Positions 32,731-33,545 of a DNA stretch of 33,545 nt are shown piece after piece. A program made the translations under genes and the position numbers. Numbering within the stretch: the first letter of the stretch is position 1; the number at the start of each line of letters is the position of its first letter. Below the pieces are notes generated by a model. It was not told where the DNA came from, did not search any database, and saw nothing but the letters and a program-made list of their open reading frames with translations. Source of the DNA: Bacteroidota bacterium (GTDB lineage: Bacteria > Bacteroidota > Bacteroidia > Chitinophagales > Chitinophagaceae); contig JABDCE010000028.1 of the NCBI GenBank assembly GCA_013288285.1, positions 1 to 33,545 on the forward strand, given 5' to 3'.

Positions 32731-33545
32731 TGGAACAGAGGGGGTATTTAAAACTTAAACTTATGAAATTTACTTCAAAAAACGTCACATTAGCCGGTAT
32801 ATTGTTCAGGGGCAATGTTATATCACTGTTTCGCCGGCCTGCATTTTTTTCCGCATTTTCCGCGAATTGCAGGGCATCAAGCATATCTTGTATATTGCCA
32901 TTCATAAAGTCGTCAAGGCTATATATGGTCATGTTTATGCGGTGGTCGCTCACACGTCCCTGCGGATAATTATAGGTGCGGATCTTTGCTGACCGGTCTC
33001 CTGTACTTACCAGGCTCTTGCGCCGCCGGCTTATTTCATCTTCCTGCTTGCGCACCTGCTCTTCATACAACCTGGAGCGCATCATTGCTGTGGCCTTATC
33101 CCTGTTGCCCAGCTGCGACCGTTCTGTCTGGCAGGTGATCACCGTACCTGTCGGTACGTGAGTGAGGATCACTTTGGTCTCCACCTTATTCACATTCTGT
33201 CCGCCGGCGCCGCCACTGCGCGCAGTTTCCATTTTCAGATCGCTGTCCTTTAGCTCAAAGTCGATCTCTTCGGCTTCGGGCATTACAGCCACTGTAGCCG
33301 CCGATGTGTGTACCCGGCCGCTGCCTTCTGTAGCAGGCACCCGCTGTACGCGGTGTACGCCGCTTTCAAACTTCAGTATGCCGTACACATCTTCGCCCAC
33401 CACTTCCAGTTGCACTTCTTTATATCCGCCTGCCGTCCCTTCGGTCTCAGACAACAAGGATACTTTCCATTTACGGCGCTCGCAGTATCTCATATACATC
33501 CTGCACAGGTCACCGGCAAATATGCTGGCTTCGTCGCCACCGGTG
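32711..33545 (-). CDS. prfA: Peptide chain release factor 1 (partial at right edge; apparent 3' frameshift)
   Basis: The window edge cuts the N-terminal part, about 115-120 residues by comparison with normal RF1. Visible are [20 protein letters not shown], the codon-recognition PAT motif in [19 protein letters not shown], and the catalytic GGQ in [15 protein letters not shown]. The C-terminal [20 protein letters not shown] is also present. PAT marks RF1, which reads UAA/UAG, not RF2. After LQFAENAEK the frame crosses seven A residues (32844-32850) and runs on for 44 atypical residues to 32711, overlapping the start of wzz copy 1 by 20 bp. With six A residues it would read [10 protein letters not shown] and stop at 32818-32820, a normal RF1 ending. 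I therefore suspect an indel, a sequencing error or slippage. Confidence 0.93.
   Translation of the reverse strand, partial: TGGDEASIFAGDLCRMYMRYCERRKWKVSLLSETEGTAGGYKEVQLEVVGEDVYGILKFESGVHRVQRVPATEGSGRVHTSAATVAVMPEAEEIDFELKDSDLKMETARSGGAGGQNVNKVETKVILTHVPTGTVITCQTERSQLGNRDKATAMMRSRLYEEQVRKQEDEISRRRKSLVSTGDRSAKIRTYNYPQGRVSDHRINMTIYSLDDFMNGNIQDMLDALQFAENAEKNAGRRNSDITLPLNNIPANVTFFEVNFISLSFKYPLCSNGYSRF
32750..32779 (-). promoter_or_regulatory. Weak candidate promoter for the wzz-wzz-ligase unit
   Basis: On the minus strand, TTTG (32776-32779), 18-base spacer, then TAAGTTTT (32750-32757), one base from TAnnTTTG, about 19 bases before the ATG. The region is AT-rich, unlike prfA coding sequence. 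Confidence 0.3.

Overview
The window looks like chromosomal DNA of a Bacteroidota species, probably a Chitinophagaceae-like or Sphingobacteria-like lineage. The evidence is TonB receptors with a carboxypeptidase-D-like N-terminal domain, a type IX secretion (T9SS) C-terminal domain, a GSCFA protein, a stand-alone hscA, a group III truncated haemoglobin, a KFGGAS-type aspartate kinase, and several upstream sequences matching the Bacteroidota -7 box TAnnTTTG. I see no rRNA, tRNA, CRISPR array or intact insertion sequence.

Layout: 1-4989 is a rearranged TonB-receptor/beta-propeller locus. A YncE-like propeller is split into an N-terminal part (minus, 1-516) and a C-terminal part (plus, 2381-2758). 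Between them lies the barrel half of a TonB receptor (minus, 787-2382) that has lost its signal, plug and N-terminal domain. An intact second TonB receptor follows (2800-4989). The orientations are what one inversion, with one breakpoint in each gene, would leave. 4990-7861 (minus) is a compact heptose cassette: HddA-like kinase, HddC-like nucleotidyltransferase and a GT4 glycosyltransferase. 8023-11140 (plus) is a MoxR ATPase followed by a large exported protein of unknown function. 11147-13557 (minus) holds an FKBP isomerase, an HEAGH-motif protein, a helical hypothetical and a membrane-anchored hypothetical. 13558-14190 is a gene-poor stretch with a 32-bp perfect palindrome and a tandem 21-bp repeat. 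14191-16276 holds a DUF6159-like membrane protein, an orphan MNT-type nucleotidyltransferase and a T9SS-exported protein.

16511-22678 is housekeeping: dxr, rseP, a Nudix hydrolase, aspartate kinase and hscA. 22812-26547 has two tandem paralogous polytopic membrane proteins (possibly GT-C glycosyltransferases), FeoA and a truncated haemoglobin. A small fragment of the feoA 3' end after the first paralog records how the pair arose. 26589-29246 holds adenine deaminase and a GSCFA protein. 29252-32730 (minus) is a polysaccharide module of two Wzz-like chain-length proteins and an O-antigen ligase/polymerase-like protein, downstream of prfA, which runs off the right edge.

Functional links: the heptose cassette, the GT-C-like pair and the Wzz/ligase module all point to surface glycan synthesis. 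The receptors, FeoA and perhaps the propeller point to metal or cofactor uptake. The most notable signals are the interlocked split of receptor and propeller, the paralog duplication that carried a feoA tail, the palindrome/repeat island, and an apparent homopolymer frameshift at the end of prfA.
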